DNA of 64,000 nt from an uncultured Desulfobulbus sp. GTDB lineage: Bacteria; Desulfobacterota; Desulfobulbia; Desulfobulbales; Desulfobulbaceae. The notes beneath the pieces were generated by a model. The model saw only the letters and a program-made list of their open reading frames with translations. It did no database searches and had not been told where the DNA came from. The stretch is from NCBI RefSeq assembly GCF_963665445.1, contig NZ_OY762276.1, positions 4,086,601 to 4,150,600 of the forward strand, given 5' to 3'. The position numbers were made by a program, and so were the translations under genes. Shown in pieces: positions 10,423-19,725 of this stretch (position 1 is its first letter; the number at the start of each line of letters is the position of its first letter).

Positions 10423-11751
10423 ATGACACGTGACGAAATCATGAAAATCATCAAGGAAAAAAACGTCAATTTCTTCCGCATGCAGTTTGTCGATATTTTC
10501 GGCATGATGAAGAACATTGCCATTCCCCGCAGCCAGATTGAAAAAGCGCTCGATGGCCAAATCATGTTTGACGGGTCTTCCATTGAAGGCTTTGTGCGGA
10601 TCAACGAATCCGATATGTACCTCAAACCGGATTACAACACCTTCGTGGTTCTTCCCTGGCGCGAAAAAGACGGCTGCAACGCCGCCCGAATTATCTGCGA
10701 TGTGTACAAACCGGACGGAACGCCCTTTGAAGGCTGCCCGCGCGGTAACCTGAAACGAATCATGGAGGGTGCGAAAAATCTCGGATACACCATGAACGTC
10801 GGCACCGAATGCGAATTTTTCCTCTTTCGCCGCGACGATGAAGGCCGCCCCACAACCATCACCGACGATGTCACCGGCTACTTCGATGTCGAACCCGACG
10901 ATGGCGGCATTGAATGCCGTCGGGCCATTATCGAAACCCTTGAAGAAATGGGCTTTGAAATTGAGGCCTCCCATCACGAGGTCGCCGAGGGCCAGCATGA
11001 AATCAACTTTAAGTACGCCGACGCGGTCACCGCTGCCGACAACACCATAACCTACAAATGGGTCGTTCGTTCCATCGCCGCAGAGTTCGGCCTTGCCGCC
11101 ACCTTCATGCCGAAACCGATCTTCGGCATCAACGGTTCGGGGATGCACACCAACCAGTCCCTGTTCAACCTGGACGGCACCAACGCCTTCTTTGACGAGA
11201 AGGGTCCCCTGCAGCTGAGCGAAGTCGCCTATAAATACATCGCCGGCATCATGAAAAACGCCCGTGGCTTTGCCGCGGTGACCAATCCGCTGGTCAACTC
11301 CTACAAACGGCTGGTTGCCGGGTACGAGGCCCCGGTCTATATCGCCTGGTCGGCCTCCAACCGTTCGGCCCTGATCCGCATTCCGGCCTCCCGCGGCATG
11401 GGAACCCGTACCGAGGTGCGCTGCCCGGATCCCACCTGCAATCCCTATCTCGCCTTTGCCATGATGCTCTGCTCCGGCCTGGACGGCGTCAAAAACAATC
11501 TCCCCACCCCGCCGGCCACCAACGCGGATATCTTCGAAATGAGCGCCGCCGAAAAGGTCGAGGCCGGTATTGCCAGCCTGCCGGCCAACCTCCATGAGGC
11601 GCTGCAGGAACTCAAGGTCAACCCGATAGCCAAGGAAGCACTGGGGGCCCATATCCTGGAAAAATATATCGAGGGCAAAGAGAAGGAGTGGGATTCCTAC
11701 CGTACGGCCGTCACCGATTGGGAGATTGACAACTATCTGTGCAAGTATTGA
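10423..11751 (+). CDS. glnA: Glutamine synthetase type I (GlnA, alpha subgroup length)
   Basis: A cytoplasmic dodecameric glutamine synthetase of 442 residues. Signatures include FDGSSIEGF, the metal/substrate motif [10 protein letters not shown], and the arginine-rich [13 protein letters not shown] near the C-terminus. The ATG at 10423 has AAGGAG eight bases upstream; upstream in-frame starts (from 10231) add unrelated sequence. The length is that of the GS-I-alpha group, which lacks the 25-residue insertion of adenylylated enzymes. The usual adenylylated tyrosine (NLYDLP context) is replaced by Phe in [11 protein letters not shown], so GlnE control is not expected. It has its own terminator and forms the end of the nitrogen island. 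Confidence 0.96.
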   Translation: MTRDEIMKIIKEKNVNFFRMQFVDIFGMMKNIAIPRSQIEKALDGQIMFDGSSIEGFVRINESDMYLKPDYNTFVVLPWREKDGCNAARIICDVYKPDGTPFEGCPRGNLKRIMEGAKNLGYTMNVGTECEFFLFRRDDEGRPTTITDDVTGYFDVEPDDGGIECRRAIIETLEEMGFEIEASHHEVAEGQHEINFKYADAVTAADNTITYKWVVRSIAAEFGLAATFMPKPIFGINGSGMHTNQSLFNLDGTNAFFDEKGPLQLSEVAYKYIAGIMKNARGFAAVTNPLVNSYKRLVAGYEAPVYIAWSASNRSALIRIPASRGMGTRTEVRCPDPTCNPYLAFAMMLCSGLDGVKNNLPTPPATNADIFEMSAAEKVEAGIASLPANLHEALQELKVNPIAKEALGAHILEKYIEGKEKEWDSYRTAVTDWEIDNYLCKY

Positions 11752-11849
11752 TGCAGCCGACGCTGCGTGAGGAGCGGATGGCGTTTTTGTAACGTATAGT
11801 GGCGCAAAATTCCGCATGTGATCAATGCCACTCTTCTGCCGCACTGCCT

Positions 11850-11878
11850 GGGGCCTCACTTTTGGGGCCCTTTTTTTT
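11850..11878 (+). terminator. Rho-independent terminator after glnA
   Basis: GGGCC (11851-11855) pairs with GGCCC (11866-11870), followed by eight T residues. It lies about 100 bases past the glnA stop. Confidence 0.8.
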
Positions 11879-12021
11879 ACCATCCATGGGCTGCGCAAAA
11901 CGCAACTGGAATGACAATTGCTTATTGATAAGCGTAGACTACGGTGTATTCGATGCGGGAAGCGCATCGATGCAACACGAGCAGATCCTTCCTCAGCCTG
12001 AGGCGTCCCGGTACCCGGACC

Positions 12022-12969
12022 ATGAACAATAGCGGCAGTGTCGATATCAATGGCGAGAAAATCCGCCTGGTCAGAGAAGAACGAGGGTTGACCCAGCTCT
12101 ATCTGGCAACGGTCGTCGGTGTGACCACGGACACCATCTCCCGTTGGGAAAACCGTCGTTACCCCTCAATCAAGGTGGAAAATGCCAAGAAGCTGGCCGA
12201 GGCTCTGGAGATCCCCCTGGAGGAACTACTGGATGCTGCCGGGGAAAACAGTGAATCCGAGGAGTGCTCCGATTCGCTTGACAGCTCCGTTGCTTCGGAA
12301 GACGCGCAAACGCGTTTTCCAGCCAATTTTCGACGTAAAATCTTGTGGATCCTGACCGCACTGGTTCTGGTCGCGGCTGTCGGAGCAGGGGCCCTCTATC
12401 TCTGGTTCAATCAGTCGACCTTGCAGGCCAGGCGCATCATGCCCAAAAAGACGGCGCCCAACCTCCCCTTTCCGGTGCTGATCGAAGTACGCGGGCCGGT
12501 TGAATCCCGCAGCAGCCTGCTGGTCCGAGATGAAATAGAGGGCGATGTCGAGGCCTATGGCACAATGGAGGGCGGCAAGCCCAAACAGTTTGGCAAAAAT
12601 CCGCGATGGATCGGTCGCCTACGCAATGGGAAGGCTGTCTTTCTCTACATGGTGACCCCGGGAAAACGGGTGAAGCCCGAGCAGACCATTACCATTTCCG
12701 GCGATTTCATCACCCGCGAAGGGCAACTGCTCGGTGACAAGATCAACGGCAGCAGCCAAATCCTAATCAGCCTCTATCACTGGGCCGATACGGACCAGGA
12801 TTACGTGATCAGCGACGATGAGATCCTCAAAGCCTATGAAACCTACTCGCTGCCGGGTGACCCGTCGATCAACTTTACCGCGCTGGAAGAACTGTGGCTT
12901 GCCGGAAAGTATACCTGGAACAAACGGACCCAGGCCTTTGATGCCGTCCCTGGAAGCGGGAAGGAGTAG
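12022..12969 (+). CDS. XRE-family HTH protein with one membrane span and an external EF-hand loop
   Basis: An unrecognised 315-residue protein of composite design. Residues 11-66 form a Cro/C1-type helix-turn-helix (GLTQLYLATVVGVTTDTISRWENRR). An acidic linker follows, then one membrane span at about 107-128 after a positive FRRK. The remainder is predicted extracytoplasmic and contains D256-x-D-x-D-x-x-I-S-x-x-E267, a canonical 12-residue EF-hand calcium loop. This suggests a one-component, membrane-tethered regulator with a calcium-binding outer domain; that role is inference. The start at 12022 is chosen because the HTH begins shortly after, but no clear ribosome site precedes it; an in-frame ATG at 11953 is an alternative. 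The next gene begins 3 bases downstream. Confidence 0.75.
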   Translation: MNNSGSVDINGEKIRLVREERGLTQLYLATVVGVTTDTISRWENRRYPSIKVENAKKLAEALEIPLEELLDAAGENSESEECSDSLDSSVASEDAQTRFPANFRRKILWILTALVLVAAVGAGALYLWFNQSTLQARRIMPKKTAPNLPFPVLIEVRGPVESRSSLLVRDEIEGDVEAYGTMEGGKPKQFGKNPRWIGRLRNGKAVFLYMVTPGKRVKPEQTITISGDFITREGQLLGDKINGSSQILISLYHWADTDQDYVISDDEILKAYETYSLPGDPSINFTALEELWLAGKYTWNKRTQAFDAVPGSGKE

Positions 12970-12972
12970 GAC

Positions 12973-13356
12973 ATGGTTCGCCTCGCCATCATCCTGATCA
13001 CACTCAGCCTCTTTGCCAGCCCGGCCCTGGCCGATTCCCAGGTGCGCGGCCGCTATGTTGCAGGCTTGGAGAATGGGGTCTCCCTGCTCATCGAGGTGCA
13101 ACGACCTGCACCGGCGGCCTTTATCGTCATGCAGAAAATGCCCCGGGGCTTGTCCCTGGTCGCGGCGACTCCACCGCCGGTGGGGGGGAACTACGGCAAT
13201 GCCGCGGTAAAATGGCTGTTCAAGCGCCCCCGACCGGGGCAGATGGAGGTGCAGATGCAGTTTGCCGGGCCAGTAAGGCCGAGCCAGCTTGAGGGTTCGA
13301 TCAGTTACCGCCATCCTGAAAATGGATCGCTCGTCTTAACCCGGATCGAGCAATAG
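12973..13356 (+). CDS. Small secreted protein, function unknown
   Basis: A 127-residue protein with a clear signal peptide (hydrophobic IILITLSLFASPALA, cleavage predicted after ALA at about residue 20). The mature part is a single beta-rich domain. Its layout (a leading VQRPAPAAFIVMQKMPRG, a VKW strand, and a closing GSISY) resembles the small domain often found beside dockerin-like EF-hand repeats in secreted deltaproteobacterial proteins; that likeness is from memory and unproven. It starts 3 bases after the HTH/EF-hand gene and must be co-transcribed with it, so a functional partnership is plausible. Confidence 0.75.
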   Translation: MVRLAIILITLSLFASPALADSQVRGRYVAGLENGVSLLIEVQRPAPAAFIVMQKMPRGLSLVAATPPPVGGNYGNAAVKWLFKRPRPGQMEVQMQFAGPVRPSQLEGSISYRHPENGSLVLTRIEQ

Positions 13357-13466
13357 TTTTCCTGGGCAGGCACGTCACCAAAAGACGTTTCCCGGCCCGC
13401 CATCCTCAACGATGCGCAGGTATGAAAGGGCGCAGCCGGGGAGCAGCGCTCGACTCCGCTTCCCTT

Positions 13467-15302
13467 CTAAACGGTGGTCTCTACCGGCTTCTGCAAATCC
13501 TTGGTCAAATCGACCAGTTCCTTTTCCAACAAGGTTTCTTTCTCCAACAGCACTTTGGCGCAACGATCCAGGAGATCGCGGTTGGTTTCCAAGATAGCGT
13601 AGGTACGGGCAAAGGTATCATCAATGATTTTACGGACCGAGGCATCAATCTGATGGGCCGTGGAGTCGCTTATTTGACAGCCGCTGACGCCATGGCCATG
13701 TTGATCCAAAAAGTTCGGTTGATTCTCCTCATAGACCACAAAACCAATCGTTGCATCCATACCGTAGCGGGTCACCATGTTGCGTGCGATATCGGTGGCG
13801 CGGGCGATATCATCGGCAGCTCCAGTGGAGAGATGGCCGAAAAACAACTTTTCCGCCGCCCGGCCGCCTAAGAGAACCGCGATCTTATTTTCCAATTCTT
13901 CCTTGGTCATCAGAAAACGATCTTCGGTCGGCCGTTGCAGGGTATACCCCAACGCGCCGATGCCACGCGGGATGATGGAAATCTTGTAGACTGGATCACT
14001 GCCGGGAAGCGACAGGGCCGCCAGAGCATGGCCCACCTCATGATAGGCCACGATCTTCCGCTCGCGGGGATTGAGCAGACGGTTTTTCTTCTCCAGGCCG
14101 GCGATGATCCGCTCAATGGCCTGGGTGAAATCTTCCATCTCAACCTTGTTGGCCTGCCGCCGAGTGGCCAGCAACGCAGCCTCATTGACCAGGTTGGCCA
14201 AATCGGCACCGGAAAAACCGGTCGTTAAGTCAGCGACCTGCGAGGGGTTGACATCACTGCCCACCTGGACCTTTTTCATGTGGACATTGAGAATTTCGAT
14301 TCTGCCTTTTTTATCCGGACGATCCACCAGCACCTGGCGATCGAAGCGACCGGCACGCAGCAGGGCCGGATCCAGAACCTCGGGCCGGTTGGTTGCCGCC
14401 AAAAGGACCAGGCCGGTGGTGGGATCGAATCCGTCGAGTTCGACCAGCAGCTGGTTCAGGGTCTGTTCCCGCTCATCATTGCCGCCAAGGCCTGCTGCGG
14501 ATCGCGCCCGCCCAAGGGCATCCAATTCGTCGATAAAAATAATTGCCGGCGCAGATTTGCGCGCCTGCTCAAAGAGATCGCGCACTCGGGCCGCGCCAAC
14601 GCCGACAAACATCTCCACGAATTCCGAACCGCTGATGGAAAAAAAGGGAACCCCGGCCTCACCGGCAACCGCGCGCGCGAGCAAGGTCTTTCCCGTACCC
14701 GGGGGGCCGACGAGTAAAATCCCCTTGGGCATTCTCGCCCCAAGCTTGCCGTAATCATCCGGGGCTTTGAGAAATTCGACAATTTCCTCCAGCTCGGCCT
14801 TACTCTCCTCGACGCCGGCCACATCCTCAAAGTTGACCCCGGTCTGCTGTTCGACATAGATCTTGGCCTTGGATTTGCCGATACTCATGAATCCCCCGCC
14901 CATCCCCCCCTGGCGTTCGATAATTTTGCGGAAGATGAGAAACCAGATGCCAAAAAAAATCAGCGCCGGGACAATCCAGGACAGAAGTGTGGATAAAAAT
15001 TTGCTCTCGTAGACCTGGGTGAAGGGCACATCGTATTTTGAGAGCTGTTCCGCCAGTTTCGGATCCACCCGGTTGGCAACGATATAGGTTTTCCCCTTCT
15101 GATCGGCCTGCTTCAGTTCACCGACAATATACTGTTCGCGGATGGTCAGCTCCTTCACCTTGCCCTGCTGCAGCAAGGTTTCCATCTCGCTGTACGGCAC
15201 GGCCTCAACCTTCTGCTGTTCCGTCCATAGTTCATGAAAAAAAAGAATGCCGAAAACCGCGATAACGGCAAAAACCATGTTAAACTTGTGTTTGTTTTCC
15301 AT
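13467..15302 (-). CDS. ftsH: ATP-dependent zinc metalloprotease FtsH
   Basis: A membrane-anchored hexameric AAA+ protease that degrades unassembled membrane proteins and regulators. It has 611 residues, with membrane spans near residues 8-24 and 105-125 flanking a periplasmic domain. Walker A is GPPGTGKT near residue 200, Walker B is IIFIDELDA, and the second region of homology is [20 protein letters not shown]. The zinc motif is HEVGH near residue 419 (the usual form is HEAGH; the HExxH ligands are intact). No neighbours such as tilS or folP accompany it; an unknown gene lies upstream on the same strand. Confidence 0.97.
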   Translation of the reverse strand: MENKHKFNMVFAVIAVFGILFFHELWTEQQKVEAVPYSEMETLLQQGKVKELTIREQYIVGELKQADQKGKTYIVANRVDPKLAEQLSKYDVPFTQVYESKFLSTLLSWIVPALIFFGIWFLIFRKIIERQGGMGGGFMSIGKSKAKIYVEQQTGVNFEDVAGVEESKAELEEIVEFLKAPDDYGKLGARMPKGILLVGPPGTGKTLLARAVAGEAGVPFFSISGSEFVEMFVGVGAARVRDLFEQARKSAPAIIFIDELDALGRARSAAGLGGNDEREQTLNQLLVELDGFDPTTGLVLLAATNRPEVLDPALLRAGRFDRQVLVDRPDKKGRIEILNVHMKKVQVGSDVNPSQVADLTTGFSGADLANLVNEAALLATRRQANKVEMEDFTQAIERIIAGLEKKNRLLNPRERKIVAYHEVGHALAALSLPGSDPVYKISIIPRGIGALGYTLQRPTEDRFLMTKEELENKIAVLLGGRAAEKLFFGHLSTGAADDIARATDIARNMVTRYGMDATIGFVVYEENQPNFLDQHGHGVSGCQISDSTAHQIDASVRKIIDDTFARTYAILETNRDLLDRCAKVLLEKETLLEKELVDLTKDLQKPVETTV

Positions 15303-15425
15303 AACCCCTTCCAGGTTTACGTATACGGAGACTCAACAGTTCACAGTAATTTGCATTGTATGTAGACAACGGCAACTTTGCCAGAAAAATATATTTATGT
15401 CGGCCAGATAGAATACTGTCCCTAT

Positions 15426-15450
15426 GGGACGGGCGTACCTGTCCCGTCCT
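15426..15450 (-). other. GC-rich hairpin between 15457 gene and ftsH
   Basis: GGACGGG (15427-15433) pairs with CCCGTCC (15443-15449). No T-run follows on either strand. It may attenuate or stabilise the transcript between the two minus-strand genes. Confidence 0.35.
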
Positions 15451-15456
15451 GTCCAC

Positions 15457-15963
15457 CTACTGCAGGGTTGCGTTGATATGGTGCAGGGTGGATTCCTTGA
15501 TCAGCTCGATCACCTTGGACTGTTTGGCATAGGGTTCTTCCAGAAAAACATCCTGATGTTCCGGGATGCTGTCAACTAGGAGTTGATGGAAACTTTCCGG
15601 CTCATCCATCTTCACCTCCCCCGGCTTGGTTGCAATGACCGCGGCCACCTTGACCACAATCTCACCGTCAAACCGTTTAAAGGCGGTTACCAGGGTGCAG
15701 TGGTCTTTTTTTCTCGCCTTCGAAAGGCGAAAACGATCCGACCGGCGGACAAATTCATGGATCACCGAACTTAACGCACCATCCGGACCGGGAAAATACT
15801 GTCCCTTGGCAAAAACATTGGCAATGACCATGGCCAACTCCTGGGTCTGCACCTGGCCCATGTTTTCCCGGGTAAAAGCCAAAATCTCGGTGTTCTCCGG
15901 GATCATGCCGTTTTGATGCTCGCCAACTATATAAATATACTGTTCCATCTGAGGCGCAGCCAT
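15457..15963 (-). CDS. Conserved-looking protein of unknown function
   Basis: A soluble protein of 168 residues without signal peptide or membrane span. The start at 15963 is chosen because AAGGAGG lies seven bases upstream; the in-frame ATG at 15969 is too close to it. I do not recognise the family. The first residues (YIYIVGEHQNG, then TEILAFTRE) faintly recall the N-terminus of electron-transfer flavoprotein alpha subunits, but the rest does not continue that fold and the flavin-binding motif is absent. It lies about 150 bases upstream of ftsH on the same strand and may be co-transcribed. The function is open. Confidence 0.7.
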   Translation of the reverse strand: MAAPQMEQYIYIVGEHQNGMIPENTEILAFTRENMGQVQTQELAMVIANVFAKGQYFPGPDGALSSVIHEFVRRSDRFRLSKARKKDHCTLVTAFKRFDGEIVVKVAAVIATKPGEVKMDEPESFHQLLVDSIPEHQDVFLEEPYAKQSKVIELIKESTLHHINATLQ

Positions 15964-16633
15964 CTCCATTCCTCCTTATTCTTCGCTGTCCATCCTTTCA
16001 CGGGAGGTTGCAACCGATTTGACGGCTCAACTCCTCTCCAGAGACGTTCGACTGTTGTTAGGACCATGCCGCTCGATGCCGCTCCATACCGATCAGGAGA
16101 CCCGACATTGGATGGGCTTGCCGCAGCTGTTTTCCACCTGAGACGACACAATCGACATCCTACCTGTCCAGCCCGCCAAGATCAAGCCAATAAGCTAATT
16201 TTCCACATATTTTTAAGAAGTTCTCTCAATTCGACATACACCCGACATCACCTCTTGTCGACCTTGAAACCGCCCGATGTCCGCTGACGGCCTCGGCTTA
16301 AATCGTCTATTTTTACTGCACAGGAGCAGAGCTGTTGCCCCTGCGCCCCTGGGCTGTGCCTGACCTTGTTGATTACACCGGCACTCCCTGCAAGCCACCG
16401 CACCTGCATGGTAATCTCAACCACCGAGAACACCGTGACCTTGCAGTGTGCGGGCCTGGGAGATCTGCAGCCCAATACCCAGGTTCGGTTGCAGCCAACC
16501 ACAACCAAGAACCTCGTCACCCCAAGGAAAAACAGGAAGTAACGAGGCAAACAAGGTCCTGTTGCAACCGTTTTGCAACAGGACACAATGAAAAGGCGAG
16601 GTGCTCTTGTCCATCTCGTCTGAGGAGGAATGT
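15964..16633. other. Long intergenic region, no gene recognised; two inverted repeats near its right end
   Basis: Frames in this stretch are low-complexity shadows without ribosome sites. CCTCGT (16512-16517) and ACGAGG (16542-16547) form one inverted repeat. A perfect 12-bp hairpin, GTCCTGTTGCAA / TTGCAACAGGAC, spans 16556-16584 with a five-base loop and ends 50 bases before the next start codon. The region presumably holds the promoter and control sites of the 16634 gene. Confidence 0.5.
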
Positions 16634-16963
16634 ATGAAACAGCTGCCCGTCGTCCTTGCACTCATGATCGTTGCCGCCATTGCGGCCATTACCCCAGCAA
16701 ACCAGGCGCAGGCCGACAGCCGGGTCATCGTAGGGGTAGACCTCGGCGGTGTTGTGGCCGCCTTTGAGAGCAGGCCACGCTACATCTATTCTCGCCCGGT
16801 AGTCTATGAACGCCGGCACACCTGGCGTTCGCTCCCACCACCCCCTCGGGCCTATCCGCCACCACGGTGGCATCGCCAGCCTCCCCCTCCACCGAGGCAT
16901 CATGTGCACCATGGCCGGTGGCATCATTCCGAGGAGTATCGACGGTATGACCACCGGCGCTAA
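16634..16963 (+). CDS. Small secreted proline/arginine/histidine-rich protein
   Basis: A 109-residue protein with a signal peptide (LPVVLALMIVAAIAA, cleavage after AQA about residue 27). The mature chain begins with a short hydrophobic VIVGVDLGGVVAAF and continues as a highly basic, low-complexity tail rich in Pro, Arg, His and Tyr, including PPPPRAYPPPRW and RHHVHHGRWHH. The histidine clusters could bind metal ions, but no domain is recognised. GAGGAGG sits six bases before the ATG at 16634. A strong terminator follows at 17065. It is monocistronic with a hairpin in its leader. Confidence 0.75.
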   Translation: MKQLPVVLALMIVAAIAAITPANQAQADSRVIVGVDLGGVVAAFESRPRYIYSRPVVYERRHTWRSLPPPPRAYPPPRWHRQPPPPPRHHVHHGRWHHSEEYRRYDHRR

Positions 16964-17287
16964 GACCGCTGCATTGAGCAGTGCAAGGCAACGGGGGTTG
17001 TCCCGGCCCCACGCATTCGGCACGGCATGACGTCTCTTTCCTGAGCAACAACCGCCGTGCTCACCGGCAATCACGGATATCTTGTCCGTGATTGCCGAAT
17101 TTTCCCTCCTCCTTCCTTTTCCGCGCCCTCGAAAAGAAGCACACACTGTCTTCCTTTTTTGTCATGTCGCCCTCCGCGATCCTGGAGCAGCTCGACGAGA
17201 CTGTTATTTTTCCCTTCATCCCGCCACTTTGCCGTGCTATATATCGGATAGTTTCAGTCTTTACAAATCGAGCAACAAGGAGTTGTG
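16964..17287. other. Intergenic region before the amino-acid transporter operon
   Basis: Apart from the terminator at 17065-17104 nothing coding is seen. The remainder presumably contains the promoter of the ABC operon; TATATA-like sequence occurs near 17238-17244. Confidence 0.45.
17065..17104 (+). terminator. Strong terminator after the 16634 gene
   Basis: CGGCAATCACGGA (17065-17077) pairs perfectly with TCCGTGATTGCCG (17085-17097), 13 bp with a seven-base loop, followed by AATTTTCCC. Confidence 0.85.
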
Positions 17288-18028
17288 ATGATCACATTCG
17301 AGGGTGTGCACAAATGGTATAAACACCTGCATGTACTTAACGATATCAAGCTGCATATTCCCAAGGGCGAGGTTCTGGTTATCTGCGGGCCTTCCGGTTC
17401 CGGAAAATCGACCCTGATACGGACCATCAACCAGTTGGAACCGATCAACCAAGGACGTTTGATCGTCGATGGCATGGATCTCTCCGACCCGAAAACCAAT
17501 ATCAACACCCTGCGAGCTGAGATCGGGTTCGTCTTTCAACAGTTCAACCTCTATCCGCATCTCTCGGTCCTGAAAAACATCACCCTGGCCCCAATCAAGA
17601 TCCGCAAGGCCAATCCCAAAGAGGCCCAGGAGGAGGCGGTTGCCCTCTTGGATCGGGTGGGTCTGGCCGACAAGCGTCATTCCTATCCGAGCCAGCTCTC
17701 CGGTGGTCAGCAACAGCGGGTGGCCATTGCCCGGGCCCTGGCGATGAAACCGAAAATAATGCTCTTTGACGAGCCCACCTCGGCCCTTGACCCGGAGATG
17801 ATCGGCGAGGTGCTGCTGGTGATGAAAGATCTGGCCACCACCGGCATCACCATGGCTGTGGTCACCCACGAGATGGGCTTTGCCCGCGAAGTAGCCCACC
17901 GGGTGGCCTTTATCGACGGCGGAACCATCCTTGAACTGGCGCCCCCCGAAGACTTCTTCCTCAATCCCCAGCATGAACGGGCAAAAAAATTTCTCAACCA
18001 GCTGCTGACCCCGATGCACAACGGCTGA
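17288..18028 (+). CDS. Polar amino-acid ABC transporter, ATP-binding protein
   Basis: The cytoplasmic ATPase of an amino-acid importer of the GlnQ/ArtP family, 246 residues. Walker A is GPSGSGKST (about residues 34-42), the Q-loop is [13 protein letters not shown], the signature is LSGGQQQR, Walker B is [14 protein letters not shown], and the switch His lies in VVTHEMGFA. The start at 17288 follows AAGGAG; a GTG three bases earlier is less likely. It opens a four-gene operon: ATPase, binding protein, two permeases. Substrate is not determinable; glutamine or another polar amino acid is likely given the family. Confidence 0.95.
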   Translation: MITFEGVHKWYKHLHVLNDIKLHIPKGEVLVICGPSGSGKSTLIRTINQLEPINQGRLIVDGMDLSDPKTNINTLRAEIGFVFQQFNLYPHLSVLKNITLAPIKIRKANPKEAQEEAVALLDRVGLADKRHSYPSQLSGGQQQRVAIARALAMKPKIMLFDEPTSALDPEMIGEVLLVMKDLATTGITMAVVTHEMGFAREVAHRVAFIDGGTILELAPPEDFFLNPQHERAKKFLNQLLTPMHNG

Positions 18029-18101
18029 CAGGTTCCGACAAAGGTTTATGCTCCCAGCCGCGGGCTGGACATTTCCCCTCACCCCCTTAAGGAGATTGAT
18101 T

Positions 18102-18926
18102 ATGAACAAATCTATGTGTCTTCTTGCTGCACTGGCATTGATCGTCATGACCGCGGTTACCGCCACGGCTTCGGAAACCGGGGACACCCTGGCCGCGATC
18201 AAAGCCAAGGGCGTCTTGGTTGCCGGCGTGAAGGATTCCACCCCGCCCTTTGGCTATATCGATCAGGACAGCCGCAAGATCATCGGCTATGACATCGATT
18301 TCATCAACGCCCTGGCCAAGCGACTCGGCGTTGCGGTCGAGCTCAAACCGGTGACCTCCGCCAGCCGCATGCCGCAGTTGCAGGAAGGCCATATCGACAT
18401 CATCGCCGCCACCATGACCAAGAATGCCGAGCGCGCCAAGGTGATCGATTTCAGCCACGCCTATTTCATCACCGGCCAGAAATTCATCACCAAAAAGGGC
18501 GCCATCACATCCGTCAAGGACCTGGAAGGCAAACGCATCGGTACCGCCAAGGGCTCGACCTCCGAGCAGAATGTGTCCAAGGCGATCCCCACGGCCAAGG
18601 TCCTCTCCTTTGACGACTATCCCCAGGCCTTCATGGCCCTGCAGCAGGGTAAGGTGGCCGCCGTGACCACCGATGAAGCCATCCTCGCCGGCATTCTCGC
18701 CAAGTCGCCCAACAAAGCCAAATTCGAAATTCCCAAGGTGCAAATTTCCGTTGAACCCTACGGCCTGGGTATGCGCAAGGACGACACCAACTTTGTCAAC
18801 TTCGTCAACCAGACCCTGCTGGAGATGGAAAAAAGCGGTGAGGCCAAAGCCATCTTTGAAAAGTGGTTCGGCCCCGACACGTCCTACAGTTTGGAGCGGA
18901 CCTTCACCATCACCGCAGAACAGTAA
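18102..18926 (+). CDS. Amino-acid ABC transporter, periplasmic substrate-binding protein
   Basis: A 274-residue periplasmic binding protein of family 3 (SBP_bac_3). The signal peptide ends near ATASETGD (about residue 21). Family landmarks are VLVAGVKDSTPPFGYID, GYDIDFINALAKRLG, and KGSTSEQNV in the second lobe. AAGGAG precedes the ATG at 18102; upstream in-frame codons are non-coding leader. It is second in the operon and is followed by a stem-loop (18948-18970) before the permeases, a common arrangement giving more binding protein than permease. Confidence 0.95.
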   Translation: MNKSMCLLAALALIVMTAVTATASETGDTLAAIKAKGVLVAGVKDSTPPFGYIDQDSRKIIGYDIDFINALAKRLGVAVELKPVTSASRMPQLQEGHIDIIAATMTKNAERAKVIDFSHAYFITGQKFITKKGAITSVKDLEGKRIGTAKGSTSEQNVSKAIPTAKVLSFDDYPQAFMALQQGKVAAVTTDEAILAGILAKSPNKAKFEIPKVQISVEPYGLGMRKDDTNFVNFVNQTLLEMEKSGEAKAIFEKWFGPDTSYSLERTFTITAEQ

Positions 18927-18947
18927 AATAATTACGTGTATCGGATC

Positions 18948-18970
18948 CGGAGCCTCTTGACGGGGCTCCG
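18948..18970 (+). other. Intra-operon stem-loop after the binding-protein gene
   Basis: CGGAGCC (18948-18954) pairs with GGCTCCG (18964-18970), with no T-run. Its position fits an mRNA-stabilising element that raises binding-protein yield over the permeases. Confidence 0.5.
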
Positions 18971-19016
18971 CGGTTCGTTCGCTTCTGTTCGTTCTTTTCC
19001 CTAGCGAGGTTTTTGC

Positions 19017-19724
19017 GTGCTCTCCTACCACTTCGACTGGTCCGTCATCACCAGCGGCACCTATCACGACTGGCTGGTTTCCGGGGTAATTGTTACCCTC
19101 AAGCTCTCGGCCATTTCTATTGTGCTCTCCTTTGTCATCGGCCTGTTGATTGCGGTGATGCGCATGAGCCACAACCGATTTGTGCGCTGGTTTTCCCATG
19201 TCTATCTGGAATTCTTCCGCAATACCCCGCTGTTGGTGCAGATCTTTTTCTGGTACTTCGGCTCCTACCGGATCCTCCCCATGGTGGTCAACGACTGGCT
19301 CAACGAGGTCGGCTTCGAATTTGCAGCGGCGGTCATCGCCCTGTCCATCTACACCTCGGCCTTCATCGCCGAGGATATCCGCTCCGGCGTGCTCTCCATT
19401 CCCAAGGAGCAGATGGAGGCGGCCCGCAGTGCCGGCTTCTCTTACCTCCAATCCATGCGCTATGTCATCCTGCCCCAGGCGGTACGGATCACCATCCCGC
19501 CGTTGATCAACCAATTCCTCAACCTGGCCAAGAACTCTTCCCTGGCCATGACCATCGGCGTCATGGAGCTGACCTACCAGGCACGACAGGTGGAAAGCTA
19601 CACTTTTAAAGGATTTGAAGCCTTTACCGCCGCCACCGTGGTCTATGTGGTGATCTCGCTGGCCATCACCTTTGCGGTCAACCTCTATAACGACAAGGTT
19701 CTCAACATCCATCGGGCGCGCTGA
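19017..19724 (+). CDS. Amino-acid ABC transporter permease
   Basis: An inner-membrane permease of the HisM/GlnP family, 235 residues with about five spans. The EAA loop (QMEAARSAGFSYLQSMRYVILPQA) that contacts the ATPase is intact. The start is GTG at 19017 with an AGCGAGG site upstream; no ATG is available before the conserved sequence. It is third in the operon, and the next permease begins one base after its stop, so the two form the transmembrane heterodimer. Confidence 0.93.
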   Translation: MLSYHFDWSVITSGTYHDWLVSGVIVTLKLSAISIVLSFVIGLLIAVMRMSHNRFVRWFSHVYLEFFRNTPLLVQIFFWYFGSYRILPMVVNDWLNEVGFEFAAAVIALSIYTSAFIAEDIRSGVLSIPKEQMEAARSAGFSYLQSMRYVILPQAVRITIPPLINQFLNLAKNSSLAMTIGVMELTYQARQVESYTFKGFEAFTAATVVYVVISLAITFAVNLYNDKVLNIHRAR

Positions 19725-19725
19725 C

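Noticed and set aside
16248-16661. Minus-strand open frame in the region before the 16634 gene
   Set aside because: No ribosome site, no recognisable family, and it overlaps the leader hairpin and signal peptide of the plus-strand gene.
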